A DNA stretch of 64,000 nt. It comes from Micromonospora sp. NBC_01740. GTDB lineage: Bacteria > Actinomycetota > Actinomycetes > Mycobacteriales > Micromonosporaceae. Below are positions 42,359-51,460 of the stretch, in pieces; positions within the stretch are counted from its first letter, which is position 1, and each line of letters begins with the position of its first letter. The notes under the pieces are model-generated. The model saw only the letters and a program-made list of their open reading frames with translations. It was not told the origin of the DNA and made no database searches. The stretch covers positions 6,758,001 through 6,822,000 of the forward strand of contig NZ_CP109150.1 in the NCBI RefSeq assembly GCF_035920365.1, given 5' to 3'. The position numbers were made by a program, and so were the translations under genes.

Positions 42359-44572
42359 TCAACGCGGATAGACCGTGAACTTCGGGGCCTTCTCCCCACT
42401 CGGCGGTACCCCGTAGTGACGCAGCGTGAACTGCATCATGTCCCGGAACGCGGGGGCCGCGATGTCCCCGCCCCCGCCGGAGGGGGTGTGCGCGAAGACC
42501 GCGATCACGTAGCGCGGCTTCTCGGCCGGGGCCATCCCGATGAACGAGGCCACCTCGCCGAGCTGCTTGCGCCCGTCGACCAGCCGCCAGCCGGTGCCGG
42601 TCTTGCCGGCGACCCGCCACTCGGGGATCGCCGCGGCCCTGCCGGTCCCGTCCTCGACCGTGGTGACCGCCTCCAGGATGTGCCGCAGCGCCGCGGCGTT
42701 CTCCGGGCTGAGCACCGACCGGGTGACCGGAGGGTCGGTCGGCGTGCGCTTCCCGTCCGGCCCGATCACCTCCTTGACCAGGCGCGGCTGCACGTACGTG
42801 CCGTTGTTGGCGATCGTCGCGTAGACGGCGGCCATCTGCAGCGGTGTGGCGTCCACGCTGTGCCCGATCGGCACCGACCCGTGCGACGACCCGCTCCACT
42901 CGTCGAGCGGCAGCAGCCGCCCGCTGGCCTCGCCGGGCATGCCCACCCGCGTCGGCTCCCCGAGGCCGAAGCGCTTCTGGTAGTCGATGAGCCGCTCCGG
43001 GCCGAGCTTGTCGGCGATCTGGATGGTGCCGACGTTGGACGAGTACGCCATCATGCCGGGCAGGCTCATCCGCTGTCCGTGCGCCTTGTGCGTGTCGAAG
43101 AACGGGGTGTCGCCCTTCGTGATGCTGTTGGCGATCGGCAGCGTGGTGTCGGGGGTGATCACCCGCTCCTGGAGCGCGGCGCCGAAGGTGATCGCCTTGT
43201 GTACCGAGCCGGGGTCGACCACGAAGCTGGTGGCGGCGTCCTCCCGGTCCTTCGGGTCGCTCGGCGTGGGCTTCGCCGCGTTGTAGGTGGGGTGGCTGGC
43301 CTGGGCCAGCACCTCGCCGGAGGGGATCTCGATCACCACGGCGGCGCCGGTGCTGCCCTTGCTCTGCGCCATGTGCCGGCTCAGCATCCGCTGCACCATG
43401 AACTGCAGGTCGCGGTCGACGGTGAGCTGGAGCGAGCTGCCCGGCTTGGCCTTCGTCGTCTCGCTGTAGCCGCCGGGGATCGGGGCGGCCAGGTCGCCGA
43501 GGCCGACCTCGTAGACCCGCTTGCCGTCCTTGCCGCGCAGCACGTCGTCGTAGCGGGCCTCCAGCCCCTCCAGCCCGACCATGTCCTGGCTGGTGAAGCC
43601 GAGCAGGTTGGCCGCGAGGTCGCCGCCGGGCACCTCGCGCCGCTCGTCGCGGTGGGTGTAGATGCCGGGCAGCTCCAGCCCCGTGATCTTCCGGGCCCGG
43701 TCGATGTCCACCCCACGGGCCAGGTACTCGAACTGCGAGTCGACGCCGTTGACCCGCTTGCGGGGCTTCATCTTCTCGGCCAGCTCCGAGGCCGGCATGC
43801 CGAGCAGCGGGGACAGCGCCCGGGCGGTGGCCTGCTGGTCCTTGACCTGGGTGGGGTCGGCGTAGACGTAGCGCGCCTCGACGCTGTGCGCCAGCGGGGC
43901 GCCGGACCGGTCGTAGATGGCGCCGCGCGCCGCCGGCAGCGTGACGGTGCGCAGCCGGTCGGCGAGACCACCGCCGGCGTACGCCGGAGTCTCCACGGCC
44001 TGGAGGACCACCAGCCGGATGCCGATGACGGCGAAGAGCGTCAGGGTGAGCACGGTGCCCAGCCGCAGCCGGCGACGGGGATCGGCCAGCCGGGGCGGCT
44101 TCGGCGGCTTACGCGACGGCCGCCGGGCGGCCGGACGGTCCGGCCGGCGGGCGGGGCGCGGGGCGGCGCGGCGGCGCGGCGCCGCCGGCTCGTCGTCGTG
44201 GCGCGGGGTGCGGGGCGTGACGGTGCGGACGACCCCGGAGCGGCCCGCCGCCTCCCGCCGGCCGGCGCGGCCGGCGCCGGCGCGCCCGCCGTCGAGGACC
44301 TGGAGGGCGGGGCGGAACGGGTCGCCGGAGCGCGTGCTACGTGGCGTCCGGCGCTGCTCGGCGGGGCCGGCGTCGGCGTCCCGCTCGGCGCGACCGCCGG
44401 CGCGCTGCTCGCGCACGGTGCGCCCGCGCGGGGTGTACGCCCGGGCGTCGGAGATGCCACCGACCCCCGGCTCACCGGAGCGCGGCTCGCCGCCCCGGCC
44501 CCCGCCGTTGCGCGACGAACCGCGCCGGGAGCCTGTGGCGTCCCGGCGCGGTTCCTCCGATCTCGGCGGCAC
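42359..44572 (-). CDS. ftsI: Septal class B penicillin-binding protein FtsI (PBP3)
   Basis: 737 residues. A basic Arg/Pro-rich cytoplasmic extension of about 165 residues precedes the membrane helix (LGTVLTLTLFAVIGIRLVVL, about 170-189). The pedestal domain includes RGAIYDRSGAPLAHSVEA (about 215-232). The transpeptidase has the catalytic Ser in DPGSVHKAITFG (SxxK, about 455), YSSNVG (SxN, about 512) and GKTGTG (KTG, about 640). It cross-links septal peptidoglycan with FtsW. The start is GTG 44572, five bases after the ftsL stop; later starts are possible. Confidence 0.95.
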   Translation of the reverse strand: MPPRSEEPRRDATGSRRGSSRNGGGRGGEPRSGEPGVGGISDARAYTPRGRTVREQRAGGRAERDADAGPAEQRRTPRSTRSGDPFRPALQVLDGGRAGAGRAGRREAAGRSGVVRTVTPRTPRHDDEPAAPRRRAAPRPARRPDRPAARRPSRKPPKPPRLADPRRRLRLGTVLTLTLFAVIGIRLVVLQAVETPAYAGGGLADRLRTVTLPAARGAIYDRSGAPLAHSVEARYVYADPTQVKDQQATARALSPLLGMPASELAEKMKPRKRVNGVDSQFEYLARGVDIDRARKITGLELPGIYTHRDERREVPGGDLAANLLGFTSQDMVGLEGLEARYDDVLRGKDGKRVYEVGLGDLAAPIPGGYSETTKAKPGSSLQLTVDRDLQFMVQRMLSRHMAQSKGSTGAAVVIEIPSGEVLAQASHPTYNAAKPTPSDPKDREDAATSFVVDPGSVHKAITFGAALQERVITPDTTLPIANSITKGDTPFFDTHKAHGQRMSLPGMMAYSSNVGTIQIADKLGPERLIDYQKRFGLGEPTRVGMPGEASGRLLPLDEWSGSSHGSVPIGHSVDATPLQMAAVYATIANNGTYVQPRLVKEVIGPDGKRTPTDPPVTRSVLSPENAAALRHILEAVTTVEDGTGRAAAIPEWRVAGKTGTGWRLVDGRKQLGEVASFIGMAPAEKPRYVIAVFAHTPSGGGGDIAAPAFRDMMQFTLRHYGVPPSGEKAPKFTVYPR

Positions 44573-44577
44573 GGTCG

Positions 44578-45183
44578 TCAGCCTCCCGCGCCCTGCTGGC
44601 TGGTGATCGAGGGCTTGCCCCCGGCGGGCTGCGGCACGCCGATGACCTTGCCGTCGGGCAGCCGGATGTAGGCCGGCTCGCCCGCCTCCACCAGACCGAG
44701 CTGGCGGGCCCGGGCCTCCAGGTTGCCCGGGGCCTCCGCGTCGGCGATCTCCTTGTTGAGCTGCTGCTGCTCCACGTCGAGCTTGGCCTGCTGCTCCTGG
44801 AGCTTCTCCAGCCGGAAGGCGTTCTCGTTGATCTTCGTGTTGACCGCCAGGATGCCGAGCACCCCGCCGACCACCAGCACCAGCACCAGGGCGGCGAAGG
44901 GTGCCCGCGGCACCTTCACCGGCGGCGGCGGCGCCACCCGCAGCCGGGGCGGACGGGCCGTGCCGGCGCTGTCCCGCTCGGCCGGCCGCAGCGCGGCGCT
45001 GCCCTGGGTCGGGAACTCGCGCGCCCCCCGGGCGCGAGTCTCCCCCTGCCGGTTCGCGCGGTCCGCCCGCGGCGCGCCGGTCCCGATGCGCGTGGCCCGC
45101 TCCGCCGCGGTCCGGCCCCCCGACCGCGGTGCGCGCTGCCCGCCGCCGGCGATGTCCCGACGGTCGCGCTTGTCAATAGTCAT
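44578..45183 (-). CDS. ftsL: FtsL-like septum protein
   Basis: 201 residues. A basic, disordered cytoplasmic part (about 1-90), one membrane helix, [21 protein letters not shown] (about 94-113), and a short coiled-coil, [20 protein letters not shown] then [20 protein letters not shown] (about 117-156), with the DivIC/FtsL-type motif [20 protein letters not shown] (about 158-177). Identity rests on topology and on its place between rsmH and ftsI. The ATG overlaps the rsmH stop by four bases (ATGA), with GAGGGGGAGGGAC upstream. Confidence 0.85.
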   Translation of the reverse strand: MTIDKRDRRDIAGGGQRAPRSGGRTAAERATRIGTGAPRADRANRQGETRARGAREFPTQGSAALRPAERDSAGTARPPRLRVAPPPPVKVPRAPFAALVLVLVVGGVLGILAVNTKINENAFRLEKLQEQQAKLDVEQQQLNKEIADAEAPGNLEARARQLGLVEAGEPAYIRLPDGKVIGVPQPAGGKPSITSQQGAGG

Positions 45184-46286
45184 GTCCCTCCCCCTCTTCG
45201 TCCGTCCCTGTCCCGTCCCCCGGGGTCCGTCAGATCCGTGTCGGATCCGGGAGACCCCGCCCCTGGTTGGTGCATCGCCTTGACCCGCCGGCGGTACCGT
45301 TCGCGGTCGGTGCCGCCCTGCTGTGCCGCGTCCGGGTCGAGTCGCTCCGCGGCCCGCAGCCGCACTGACGCGGCCCGCGGGTTCGCGGCGACCTCCGCCT
45401 CCCCGGGAAGTTCGGCGCCCCGGCTGAGGAGCCGGAACGTCGGACCGGACCCGGGCAGTTCGACCGGGAGGTCGACCGGGCCCTTGCTGCGGACCCGGTC
45501 GCTGAGCGCCGCCTTGGTGAGCCGGTCCTCCAGCGAGTGGTAGGACAGGACCACCATGCGGCCGCCCACGTTGAGCTTGTCGAGCGCGGCTGGCAGCGCC
45601 GTCTCCAGCGCTGCCAGTTCCTTGTTTACCTCGATCCGTAAAGCCTGAAACGTTCTCTTGGCCGGGTGTCCCCCGGTTCGTCGGGCGGGTGCCGGAATGG
45701 ACTCCCTGACCAGTTCGGCCAGCCGCGCCGACGAGGTGATCCGGGCCCGCTCCCGCTCGCGGATGATCGCCGAGGCGATCCGGCCCGCGAACTTCTCCTC
45801 GCCGTAGACCCGCAGCACGCGGGCCAGGTCCGGATGGGCGTACGTGTTGACCACCTCCTCGGCGGTCACCCCCCGGGTCTGGTCCATCCGCATGTCCAGC
45901 GGGGCGTCCTGCGCGTAGGCGAACCCGCGGTCGGGTGCGTCGAGTTGCAGGGAGGAGACGCCCAGGTCGAACAGGATGCCGTCGATCGCCGGATAGCCCA
46001 GCCGACCGAGCACCTCCGGCAGCTCGTCGTAGACGGCGTGCTCCAGGTGGACGCGGTCGGCGAAGCGGGCCAGCCGGACGCGTGCGTGAGCGAGCGCCTC
46101 GGTGTCCCGGTCCAGCCCGATCAGCACCGTCTCCGGATGCGCCTCGAGCACCGCCTCGGCGTGCCCGGCCAGGCCCAGCGTCGCGTCGACGTGGACCGTC
46201 CGTCCGCCCCGGCCCAGCGCGGGGGCCAGCAACTCGAGACACCGCTCGAGCAGCACCGGCACGTGCGTGCCGCGTAGCTCCCCCAT
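45180..46286 (-). CDS. rsmH: 16S rRNA (cytosine1402-N4)-methyltransferase RsmH (MraW)
   Basis: 368 residues. SAM-dependent enzyme that N4-methylates C1402 of 16S rRNA. The opening [16 protein letters not shown], the SAM loop [15 protein letters not shown] (about 33-47), [11 protein letters not shown] (about 55-65), [13 protein letters not shown] (about 103-115), [14 protein letters not shown] (about 215-228) and [12 protein letters not shown] (about 249-260) are all conserved. ATG 46286 ([11 protein letters not shown]) is the family start; the frame is open to 46424, but the extension lies in the mraZ-rsmH gap. Confidence 0.96.
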   Translation of the reverse strand: MGELRGTHVPVLLERCLELLAPALGRGGRTVHVDATLGLAGHAEAVLEAHPETVLIGLDRDTEALAHARVRLARFADRVHLEHAVYDELPEVLGRLGYPAIDGILFDLGVSSLQLDAPDRGFAYAQDAPLDMRMDQTRGVTAEEVVNTYAHPDLARVLRVYGEEKFAGRIASAIIRERERARITSSARLAELVRESIPAPARRTGGHPAKRTFQALRIEVNKELAALETALPAALDKLNVGGRMVVLSYHSLEDRLTKAALSDRVRSKGPVDLPVELPGSGPTFRLLSRGAELPGEAEVAANPRAASVRLRAAERLDPDAAQQGGTDRERYRRRVKAMHQPGAGSPGSDTDLTDPGGRDRDGRRGGGT

Positions 46287-46328
46287 GTCGACCCCCACTG
46301 GTGTGAAACCTTCGTCCTTCACGCGTCT

Positions 46329-46341
46329 GTCGTCGGACGAC
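46329..46341. promoter_or_regulatory. Palindrome in the mraZ-rsmH gap
   Basis: GTCGTC-G-GACGAC, a perfect 6+1+6 inverted repeat, about 45 bases before the rsmH start in the 205-base mraZ-rsmH gap. It could be an operator or a small hairpin; no -10 box stands out nearby. Confidence 0.3.
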
Positions 46342-46491
46342 GCCGTGCCGTCGTACCGCCAGATCCCCATCCGCTCTCGCCCCTCGGAGGCCGCGGCCCT
46401 CCGATCGGATCGTGCGCCTGGCACCGGGGAAGGGGTGCCAGGAACTCGAAAGCGGGTGGAGATCTCGCAGTACGTCGGGCGCCGTCACGCC

Positions 46492-46923
46492 CTACAGACC
46501 GCCGGGCAGCACCCCCTCCTCGATGTCGGCGAAGTCGTCTTCGCTCTCCGCGAGGTAGGTCTCCCAGGCAGCCTTGTCCCAGATCTCCACCCGGGTGCTC
46601 GCGCCGATCACGACCAGATCCCGGTCGAGGGCGGCGTAGTCCCGCAGGTGGGCCGGGATCGTCACCCGGCCCTGCTTGTCGGGAACCTCGTCGTGCGCGC
46701 TGGCGAAGAAGACCCGGCTGTAGGCTCGGGCCGCCTTGTTCGTCATCGGTTGCGCGCGCAACTGCTCCGCGATCCGCTGGAACTCGGGCATCGGGAAGGC
46801 GTAGAGGCAGCGATCCTGCCCTTTGGTTATCACGACACCCCCCGCCAGCTCGTCCCGGAACTTCGCCGGGAGGATCAACCGGCCTTTGTCGTCCAGGCGC
46901 GGGGTGTGGGTGCCGAGAAACAT
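46492..46923 (-). CDS. mraZ: Transcriptional regulator MraZ
   Basis: 143 residues with two AbrB-like swapped-hairpin domains. Both DNA-contact motifs are present: [20 protein letters not shown] (about 5-24) and [20 protein letters not shown] (about 78-97), each with the D-x-K/Q-G-R-hydrophobic-x-I/L-P core. MraZ binds phased repeats upstream of its own gene and controls the dcw cluster. ATG 46923 has GAGGGGG upstream. Four MraZ-type boxes overlap its promoter. First gene of the cluster. Confidence 0.96.
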   Translation of the reverse strand: MFLGTHTPRLDDKGRLILPAKFRDELAGGVVITKGQDRCLYAFPMPEFQRIAEQLRAQPMTNKAARAYSRVFFASAHDEVPDKQGRVTIPAHLRDYAALDRDLVVIGASTRVEIWDKAAWETYLAESEDDFADIEEGVLPGGL

Positions 46924-46997
46924 CGGCCCAACCCCCTCGCCCTTGAGCGGCGTTCGCGGCGCCGCTGACCCCCCGGGCCGGTGGGCCCTCCCGGCCT

Positions 46998-47033
46998 CAC
47001 CACTGCGCCCCACTCTACTCCACTTCCCTCCAC
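46998..47033 (-). promoter_or_regulatory. MraZ binding-box array
   Basis: On the minus strand GTGGAG (47033-47028), GTGGAG (47023-47018), GTGGGG (47013-47008) and GTGGTG (47003-46998), exactly 10 bases apart. This matches the TGGGN-N5 periodicity known for MraZ in other bacteria. The array covers the spacer, -10 box and start site of the mraZ promoter, so bound MraZ would block it. Confidence 0.8.
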
Positions 47034-47039
47034 CCGCAA
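47012..47039 (-). promoter_or_regulatory. mraZ promoter (TTGCGG-16-TAGAGT)
   Basis: On the minus strand TTGCGG (47039-47034), a 16-base spacer and TAGAGT (47017-47012), about 90 bases before the mraZ ATG. It is interleaved with the MraZ boxes. Confidence 0.65.
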
Positions 47040-47095
47040 CCAGAATCGCCCGCGTGGCGCGGCCTTTCGGCGCGCAAAACCGCACGTCAACGGGG

Positions 47096-47111
47096 GTGGA
47101 GCGGAGTGGAG
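47096..47111 (+). promoter_or_regulatory. Second pair of MraZ-type boxes, opposite orientation
   Basis: GTGGAG at 47096-47101 and 47106-47111 on the plus strand, again 10 bases apart, 62 bases from the main array and pointing toward murT. They may extend MraZ control or be a fortuitous pair. Confidence 0.4.
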
Positions 47112-47250
47112 GGCCGCGGGGTGCCCCGGGCCGGTCCGCTTTCCGACATAGATCGACTCCGTCCGGCTGAGCGCGTCCCGACCACCCCGCCGGACCACCC
47201 CGGCCGAACGGTTCGCCGTCGGCGGCGATCTGGCGGGGTCGCCGGTCCGG

Positions 47251-47256
47251 TAACCT
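47251..47256 (+). promoter_or_regulatory. Leaderless murT promoter (-10 TAACCT)
   Basis: TAACCT at 47251-47256 precedes GTG 47264 by seven bases with no Shine-Dalgarno sequence. Confidence 0.6.
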
Positions 47257-47263
47257 CGCTCGG

Positions 47264-48526
47264 GTGACGGACGCGAAGATGCCCCTGCGGGCAAAGGTGG
47301 CAAGCTCGGTGTCGCGGACCGCCGCGGCGCTGTCGCGGGCCGCGGGGCGCGGTGACGGCTCGGTGATCGGCGGCTGGATCGGCCTGAAGATCGACCCGGA
47401 CCTGCTGGCCCACCTGTCGGCTGGGCGCGCCATCGCCCTGATCTCCGGCACCAACGGCAAGACCACCACCACCCGGCTCACCGCGGCGGCGGTCGGGGTG
47501 CTCGGCCGCGTCGCCACCAACTCGTTCGGCGCCAACATGCCGACGGGGCACACCTCGGCGCTCGCCAAGGCCGGCAGCACGCCCTACGCGGTGCTGGAGG
47601 TGGACGAGCACTACCTCGCCCAGGTGCTGGACGCCACCGAGCCGCACGTGGTGGCGCTGCTCAACCTCTCCCGCGACCAGCTCGACCGGGCCAAGGAGGT
47701 CGCCATGATGGCGCAGCTCTGGCGCGCCGCGCTGGTCCGGCACACCAACGTCCGCGTCGTCGCCAACGCCGACGACCCGATGGTGGTCTGGGCCGCGACC
47801 CCGCCGCCCAACCACGACCACCGCATCGCCCCGCCGCAGGTCACCTGGTTCAGCGCCGGACAACGCTGGCACGACGACTCCTGGGTCTGCCCCGAGTGCG
47901 GCTCCACCATCCAGCGCTCCGGCGACCAGTGGTGGTGCAGCGGCTGCCCGCTGCGCCGTCCCGAGCCGCAGTGGACGGTGGAGGACGACGGCGTGCTCGA
48001 CCCGACCGGTGCCTGGCACAAGGTCAAGCTCCAGCTCCCGGGCAAGGTCAACGTCGGCAACGCCGCGACCGCGCTGGCCGTCGCCGCCGAGTTCGGCGTC
48101 CGGCCCGTGGACGCGGTGCTCCAGCTCGGCAGCGTCACCTCCGTCGCGGGCCGCTACGCCCAGGTCGACCGGGACGGGCGCAACATCCGGCTGCTGCTGG
48201 CGAAGAACCCGGCCAGCTGGCTGGAGGCCTTCGACATGGCCGACGTCGCCCCGACGCTGCTCTCCATCAACGCCCGGGACCCCGACGGGCTGGACACCTC
48301 CTGGCTCTTCGACGTCGACTTCGCCCCGCTACGGGGCCGGCAGGTGCTGATCACCGGGGACCGCGCGTACGACCTCGCGGTCCGGCTCGAGGTCAACGAC
48401 GTGCCCTTCCAGCATGTGCGGACGTTCGACGACGCCGTCCGGTCGGTGCCCCCGGGGCGCCTGGAGGTCATCGCGAACTACACCGCGTTCCAGGACATCC
48501 GAGCGGAGTTGGACCGTGTCAACTGA
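47264..48526 (+). CDS. murT: Lipid II isoglutaminyl synthase, Mur-ligase-like subunit MurT
   Basis: 420 residues. With GatD it amidates D-glutamate of the stem peptide to D-isoglutamine. The ATP site is [19 protein letters not shown] (about 59-77). A zinc ribbon inserted in the central domain shows CPECG (about 209) and CSGCP (about 225), typical of MurT. The C-terminal DUF1727 domain (about 300-405) ends the protein, with [20 protein letters not shown] at its start. GTG 47264, leaderless. It diverges from mraZ and overlaps gatD by 11 bases. Confidence 0.95.
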   Translation: MTDAKMPLRAKVASSVSRTAAALSRAAGRGDGSVIGGWIGLKIDPDLLAHLSAGRAIALISGTNGKTTTTRLTAAAVGVLGRVATNSFGANMPTGHTSALAKAGSTPYAVLEVDEHYLAQVLDATEPHVVALLNLSRDQLDRAKEVAMMAQLWRAALVRHTNVRVVANADDPMVVWAATPPPNHDHRIAPPQVTWFSAGQRWHDDSWVCPECGSTIQRSGDQWWCSGCPLRRPEPQWTVEDDGVLDPTGAWHKVKLQLPGKVNVGNAATALAVAAEFGVRPVDAVLQLGSVTSVAGRYAQVDRDGRNIRLLLAKNPASWLEAFDMADVAPTLLSINARDPDGLDTSWLFDVDFAPLRGRQVLITGDRAYDLAVRLEVNDVPFQHVRTFDDAVRSVPPGRLEVIANYTAFQDIRAELDRVN

Positions 48527-49238
48527 GAGCCTGCGCATCGTCTGGATCTACCCCGACCTGCTCTCCACCTACGGCGACCGTGGCAACGCCCTGATCCTCG
48601 CCCGCCGGGCGCGGCAGCGCGGCTTCCCGGTCGAGGTGCTGGAGGTGCGTTCCGACCAGCGCCTCCCCTCCACCGCCGACATCTACCTCATCGGCGGCGG
48701 CGAGGACGGCCCGCAGGCGCTCGGCGCGCAGCGGCTGCTCGCCGACGGCGGCCTGCACCGGGCGGTCGCCCAGGGCTCGGTCGTGTTCGGGGTCTGCGCC
48801 GGCTACCAGCTGCTCGGCACCTCCTTCTTCGCCAAGGGCACCCTCTGCGCCGGGCTGGAACTGCTCGACCTCTCCTCCGACCGGGGGCCGACCCGCGCCG
48901 TCGGCGAGCTGGCCGGCGAGATCGACCCGCGGCTGGGCGTGCCGGCGCTGACCGGGTTCGAGAACCACGGCGGGCGCACCCACCTCGGCCCGGGGGTCTC
49001 CCCGCTGGCCCGGGTCACCGCCGGGGTCGGCAACGACGGCGCCACCGAGGGGGCGTGGCGGGGCAAGCTGCTCGGCACGTATTCGCACGGCCCGGCCCTC
49101 GCCCGCAATCCCGCCCTGGCGGACCTCCTGCTGCGCTGGGCCACCGGCGCGCACCAGCTCCCGCCGCTCGACGACACCTGGTCGGACCGGCTGCGCGCCG
49201 AGCGCCGCACCGCGGTGGCCGCCGCCGCCCGGGCATGA
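48516..49238 (+). CDS. gatD: Lipid II isoglutaminyl synthase, glutaminase subunit GatD
   Basis: 240 residues, CobB/CobQ-type class I glutamine amidotransferase. The nucleophile is in VVFGVCAGYQLLG (Cys about 92), and the catalytic His is in GTYSHGPALARNP (about 190). IYPDLLSTYGDRGNALIL (about 11-28) is the family opening. It supplies ammonia to MurT. The start GTG 48516 lies inside the murT 3' end with GGAGTT upstream, so translation is coupled. Its stop overlaps the next gene by four bases. Confidence 0.95.
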   Translation: MSTESLRIVWIYPDLLSTYGDRGNALILARRARQRGFPVEVLEVRSDQRLPSTADIYLIGGGEDGPQALGAQRLLADGGLHRAVAQGSVVFGVCAGYQLLGTSFFAKGTLCAGLELLDLSSDRGPTRAVGELAGEIDPRLGVPALTGFENHGGRTHLGPGVSPLARVTAGVGNDGATEGAWRGKLLGTYSHGPALARNPALADLLLRWATGAHQLPPLDDTWSDRLRAERRTAVAAAARA

Positions 49239-49918
49239 TCCCGGCCGTCCGGCGGCTGCTGCGGCAGCCGTCGGCCGTCCGGTTCGCCCTGCTGCTGCTC
49301 CTGCTCGCCTCCTTCGGGGCGGTGCTGCTCGTCGTCGACCTGCCCGAGGCGCGGGAACTGCCCGGGCTGGCCGACCGGCTGGGCGGCCTCGCCCCCGTGG
49401 CGGCGGTCCTCGGCGGGGCTCTGCTGCTGGTCGCGCTGGTCCCCCGGACCTTCATCACGCTCGCCTCGGGCGCGATCTTCGGTGCGCTGGAGGGCGCCGC
49501 GTACGCGCTGGGCGCCGCCCTGCTCGCGGCGGCGCTGGGCTTCACGGTCGGCCGCCTGCTCGGGCGGGACTTCGTCGCCGAGCGGGTACGCGGCCGGCTG
49601 GCCCGGTTGGACGGCTGGTTCGCCCGCCAGAGCGTCCTCGGCGTGATCACCGTACGGCTGCTGCCGATCGCCGGCTTCGGGCTGGTCAGCTACGGCTACG
49701 GCACCACCGGCGCCCGGGTGCTGCCGTTCCTCGCCGGCAGCGTGATCGCCTCCGCGCCCACCGCGTTCGGCTACGCGGCGGTGGGCGCGACGGTCACCTC
49801 CCCGGGCGACGTCAACTGGTTCGGCGTCGCGCCGGCCGCGCTCGGCCTGATCGCCAGCGTCGTGCTGATCCACCGCTGGTGGCGCGCCGAGCGGCAGCGC
49901 CGGCTCGGGCCGAGCTGA
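49235..49918 (+). CDS. TVP38/TMEM64-family (DedA-like VTT domain) membrane protein
   Basis: 227 residues with five to six membrane helices. The VTT/SNARE-associated domain covers about residues 55-200, with VPRTFITLASGAIFGALEGA (about 68-87), then LGFTVGRLLGRDFV and VITVRLLPIAGFGLVSYGYG (about 145-164). Family members act in lipid scrambling or transport, for example of undecaprenyl phosphate or phosphatidylethanolamine-like lipids; the substrate here is unknown. ATG 49235 overlaps the gatD stop (ATGA), so it is part of the murT-gatD operon, where lipid-carrier recycling would make sense. Confidence 0.85.
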   Translation: MIPAVRRLLRQPSAVRFALLLLLLASFGAVLLVVDLPEARELPGLADRLGGLAPVAAVLGGALLLVALVPRTFITLASGAIFGALEGAAYALGAALLAAALGFTVGRLLGRDFVAERVRGRLARLDGWFARQSVLGVITVRLLPIAGFGLVSYGYGTTGARVLPFLAGSVIASAPTAFGYAAVGATVTSPGDVNWFGVAPAALGLIASVVLIHRWWRAERQRRLGPS

Positions 49919-49926
49919 GGCCGGCG

Positions 49927-50775
49927 GTGCGCGGCGGATCGCCCGGAGCGGGCGGGGCCACGGGGCCGGAACACGAGGGGCGGCAGCCGGCCGGCGCCAC
50001 CGGTCGCGTCGACCCGATCGCCGCCGAGGAGCGGCTGCGGGGCGGCTTCATCGCCGAGGTGGTCCGGGTCGGCGACACCGTCCGGCGTACGCCGCCGGAG
50101 AACGCCGAGTTCGTCGCCGCGCTGCTGCGACACCTGGAGCGGGTGGGCGCGGACGTCGCGCCCCGCCACCTCGGCATGGACGAGCGGGGTCGGCAGGTGC
50201 TCAGCCACGTCGACGGCCGGGTGCCGTGGCGGGACAGGGAGGATCCGGCGTACTTCGCCGACCCGGCGCTGACCCGGCTGGCCGAGCTGCTCCGGCGGCT
50301 GCACGACGCCTGCGCGGGCAGCCCGCTGGCCGCCGACGCCGAGACGGTCTGCCACCGCGACCTGTCCCCCAAGAACACGGTGTACCGGGACGCTCCCGCC
50401 GGCCCGCTGCCCGTGGCGCTGATCGACTGGGACCTGGCCGCGCCCGGCCGGCGGGTCGAGGACGTCGCCTTCGCCGCCTGGCACTGGGCGGCGGTGGGGC
50501 CGGCAGCCGACCCGGTGGAGCTGGGCCGGCGCGCCCGGCTGCTCTGCGACTCCTACGAGGCGGCCGGCCCGGGGTCGCCCGCGCTGCCCCGCGCCGAACT
50601 GGTCGACGTGATGCTCGCCCAGATCGACGGCACCTGGCGCGGGATCGCGGCCGGCGCGGAGCGGGGCGATCCGACCATGTGCCGGCTCCGCGACGCGGGG
50701 ATCGCCGACACGGTGCGCCGCTGGTACGGCTGGCTGGGCGAGCACCGCCCGGTGGTCGCGGCCGCGCTGCGCTGA
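49927..50775 (+). CDS. Aminoglycoside phosphotransferase (APH)-fold kinase
   Basis: 282 residues, kinase fold of the APH/choline kinase superfamily. The catalytic loop is VCHRDLSPKNTVYRD (about 141-155, with His-x-Asp and Asn) and the metal-binding Asp is in VALIDWDLAAPGRRVEDVAF (about 163-182). The ATP-grasping N-lobe lacks a clear Lys motif. Target small molecule unknown; resistance should not be assumed. GTG 49927 has TGAGG six bases upstream and follows the TVP38 gene by eight bases; the frame is open to 49879 inside that gene. Confidence 0.85.
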   Translation: MRGGSPGAGGATGPEHEGRQPAGATGRVDPIAAEERLRGGFIAEVVRVGDTVRRTPPENAEFVAALLRHLERVGADVAPRHLGMDERGRQVLSHVDGRVPWRDREDPAYFADPALTRLAELLRRLHDACAGSPLAADAETVCHRDLSPKNTVYRDAPAGPLPVALIDWDLAAPGRRVEDVAFAAWHWAAVGPAADPVELGRRARLLCDSYEAAGPGSPALPRAELVDVMLAQIDGTWRGIAAGAERGDPTMCRLRDAGIADTVRRWYGWLGEHRPVVAAALR

Positions 50776-50803
50776 GCGCCCCGAGCGCGTCCGGTCGCGT
50801 GCC

Positions 50804-51460
50804 TCATCCCGCCGGGGAGACCAGCCCGGCCTCGTAGGCGGCGATGACGAGGTGCACCCGGTCGCGGGCGCCCAGCTTGCTGAACAGCCGGGCCACGTGC
50901 GCCTTGGCGGTGGCCGCGCTGATCACCAGCTCGGCGGCGATCTCGCCGTTGGACAGGCCCCGGCCGACGAGCGTCAGCACCTCGCGCTCCCGCTCGGTGA
51001 CGCCGTCGAGGGCCCGGGTCGGGGCGGTGGGGGTCGGCCGGCGGGCGAACTCGGCGATGAGCCGGCGGGTGACCCCGGGGGCGATCAGCGCGTCCCCGGC
51101 GGCGACCACCCGGACCGCGCCGAGGATGTCGTCCAGTGCCATGTCCTTGACCAGGAACCCGCTCGCGCCGGCGCGCAACGCGGCGTGCACGTGCTCGTCG
51201 TCGTCGAAGGTGGTGAGCACGAGGACGCGGGTGGCGCCGCCGTGCGCGGTGATCGCGCGGGTGGCCTGGATGCCGTCCATGCCGGGCATCCGCAGGTCCA
51301 TCAGCACCACGTCCGGCACGACCTCGCGGGCCAGCCGCACCGCCTCGGCCCCCGTACCCGCCTCGCCGACGACGTCGATGTCGGGGGCGTCGGCGATGAG
51401 CACCCGCAGGCCGGCGCGGACCAGTGGCTGGTCGTCGACGAGCAGCACCCGGACGCTCAC
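50804..51460 (-). CDS. NarL/LuxR-family response regulator
   Basis: 218 residues. The receiver domain has the acidic pair VDDQPLVR (about 8-15), the phosphorylated Asp in VVLMDLRMPGMDG (about 54) and the switch Thr/Lys at VLTTFDDDE and LVKDMAL (about 82, 104). The LuxR DNA-binding domain (about 150-212) includes TEREREVLTLVGRGLSNGEI and TAKAHVARLFSKLGARDRV. Start GTG 51460 overlaps the kinase stop by four bases. It probably controls the divergent ABC transporter. Confidence 0.95.
   Translation of the reverse strand: MSVRVLLVDDQPLVRAGLRVLIADAPDIDVVGEAGTGAEAVRLAREVVPDVVLMDLRMPGMDGIQATRAITAHGGATRVLVLTTFDDDEHVHAALRAGASGFLVKDMALDDILGAVRVVAAGDALIAPGVTRRLIAEFARRPTPTAPTRALDGVTEREREVLTLVGRGLSNGEIAAELVISAATAKAHVARLFSKLGARDRVHLVIAAYEAGLVSPAG

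Larger units (their letters stand above)
46924..47263. other. Divergent mraZ/murT regulatory region
   Basis: A 340-base gap without a gene. It holds the mraZ promoter with four 10-bp-phased boxes (46998-47033), two more boxes in the opposite orientation (47096-47111), and the leaderless murT promoter. The mraZ leader is about 80 bases with a ribosome binding site. Confidence 0.75.

Noticed and set aside
49927..50775. Antibiotic resistance gene
   Set aside because: Only the kinase fold is seen; no residues specific to a known aminoglycoside kinase are visible, and chromosomal APH-fold kinases have many substrates.
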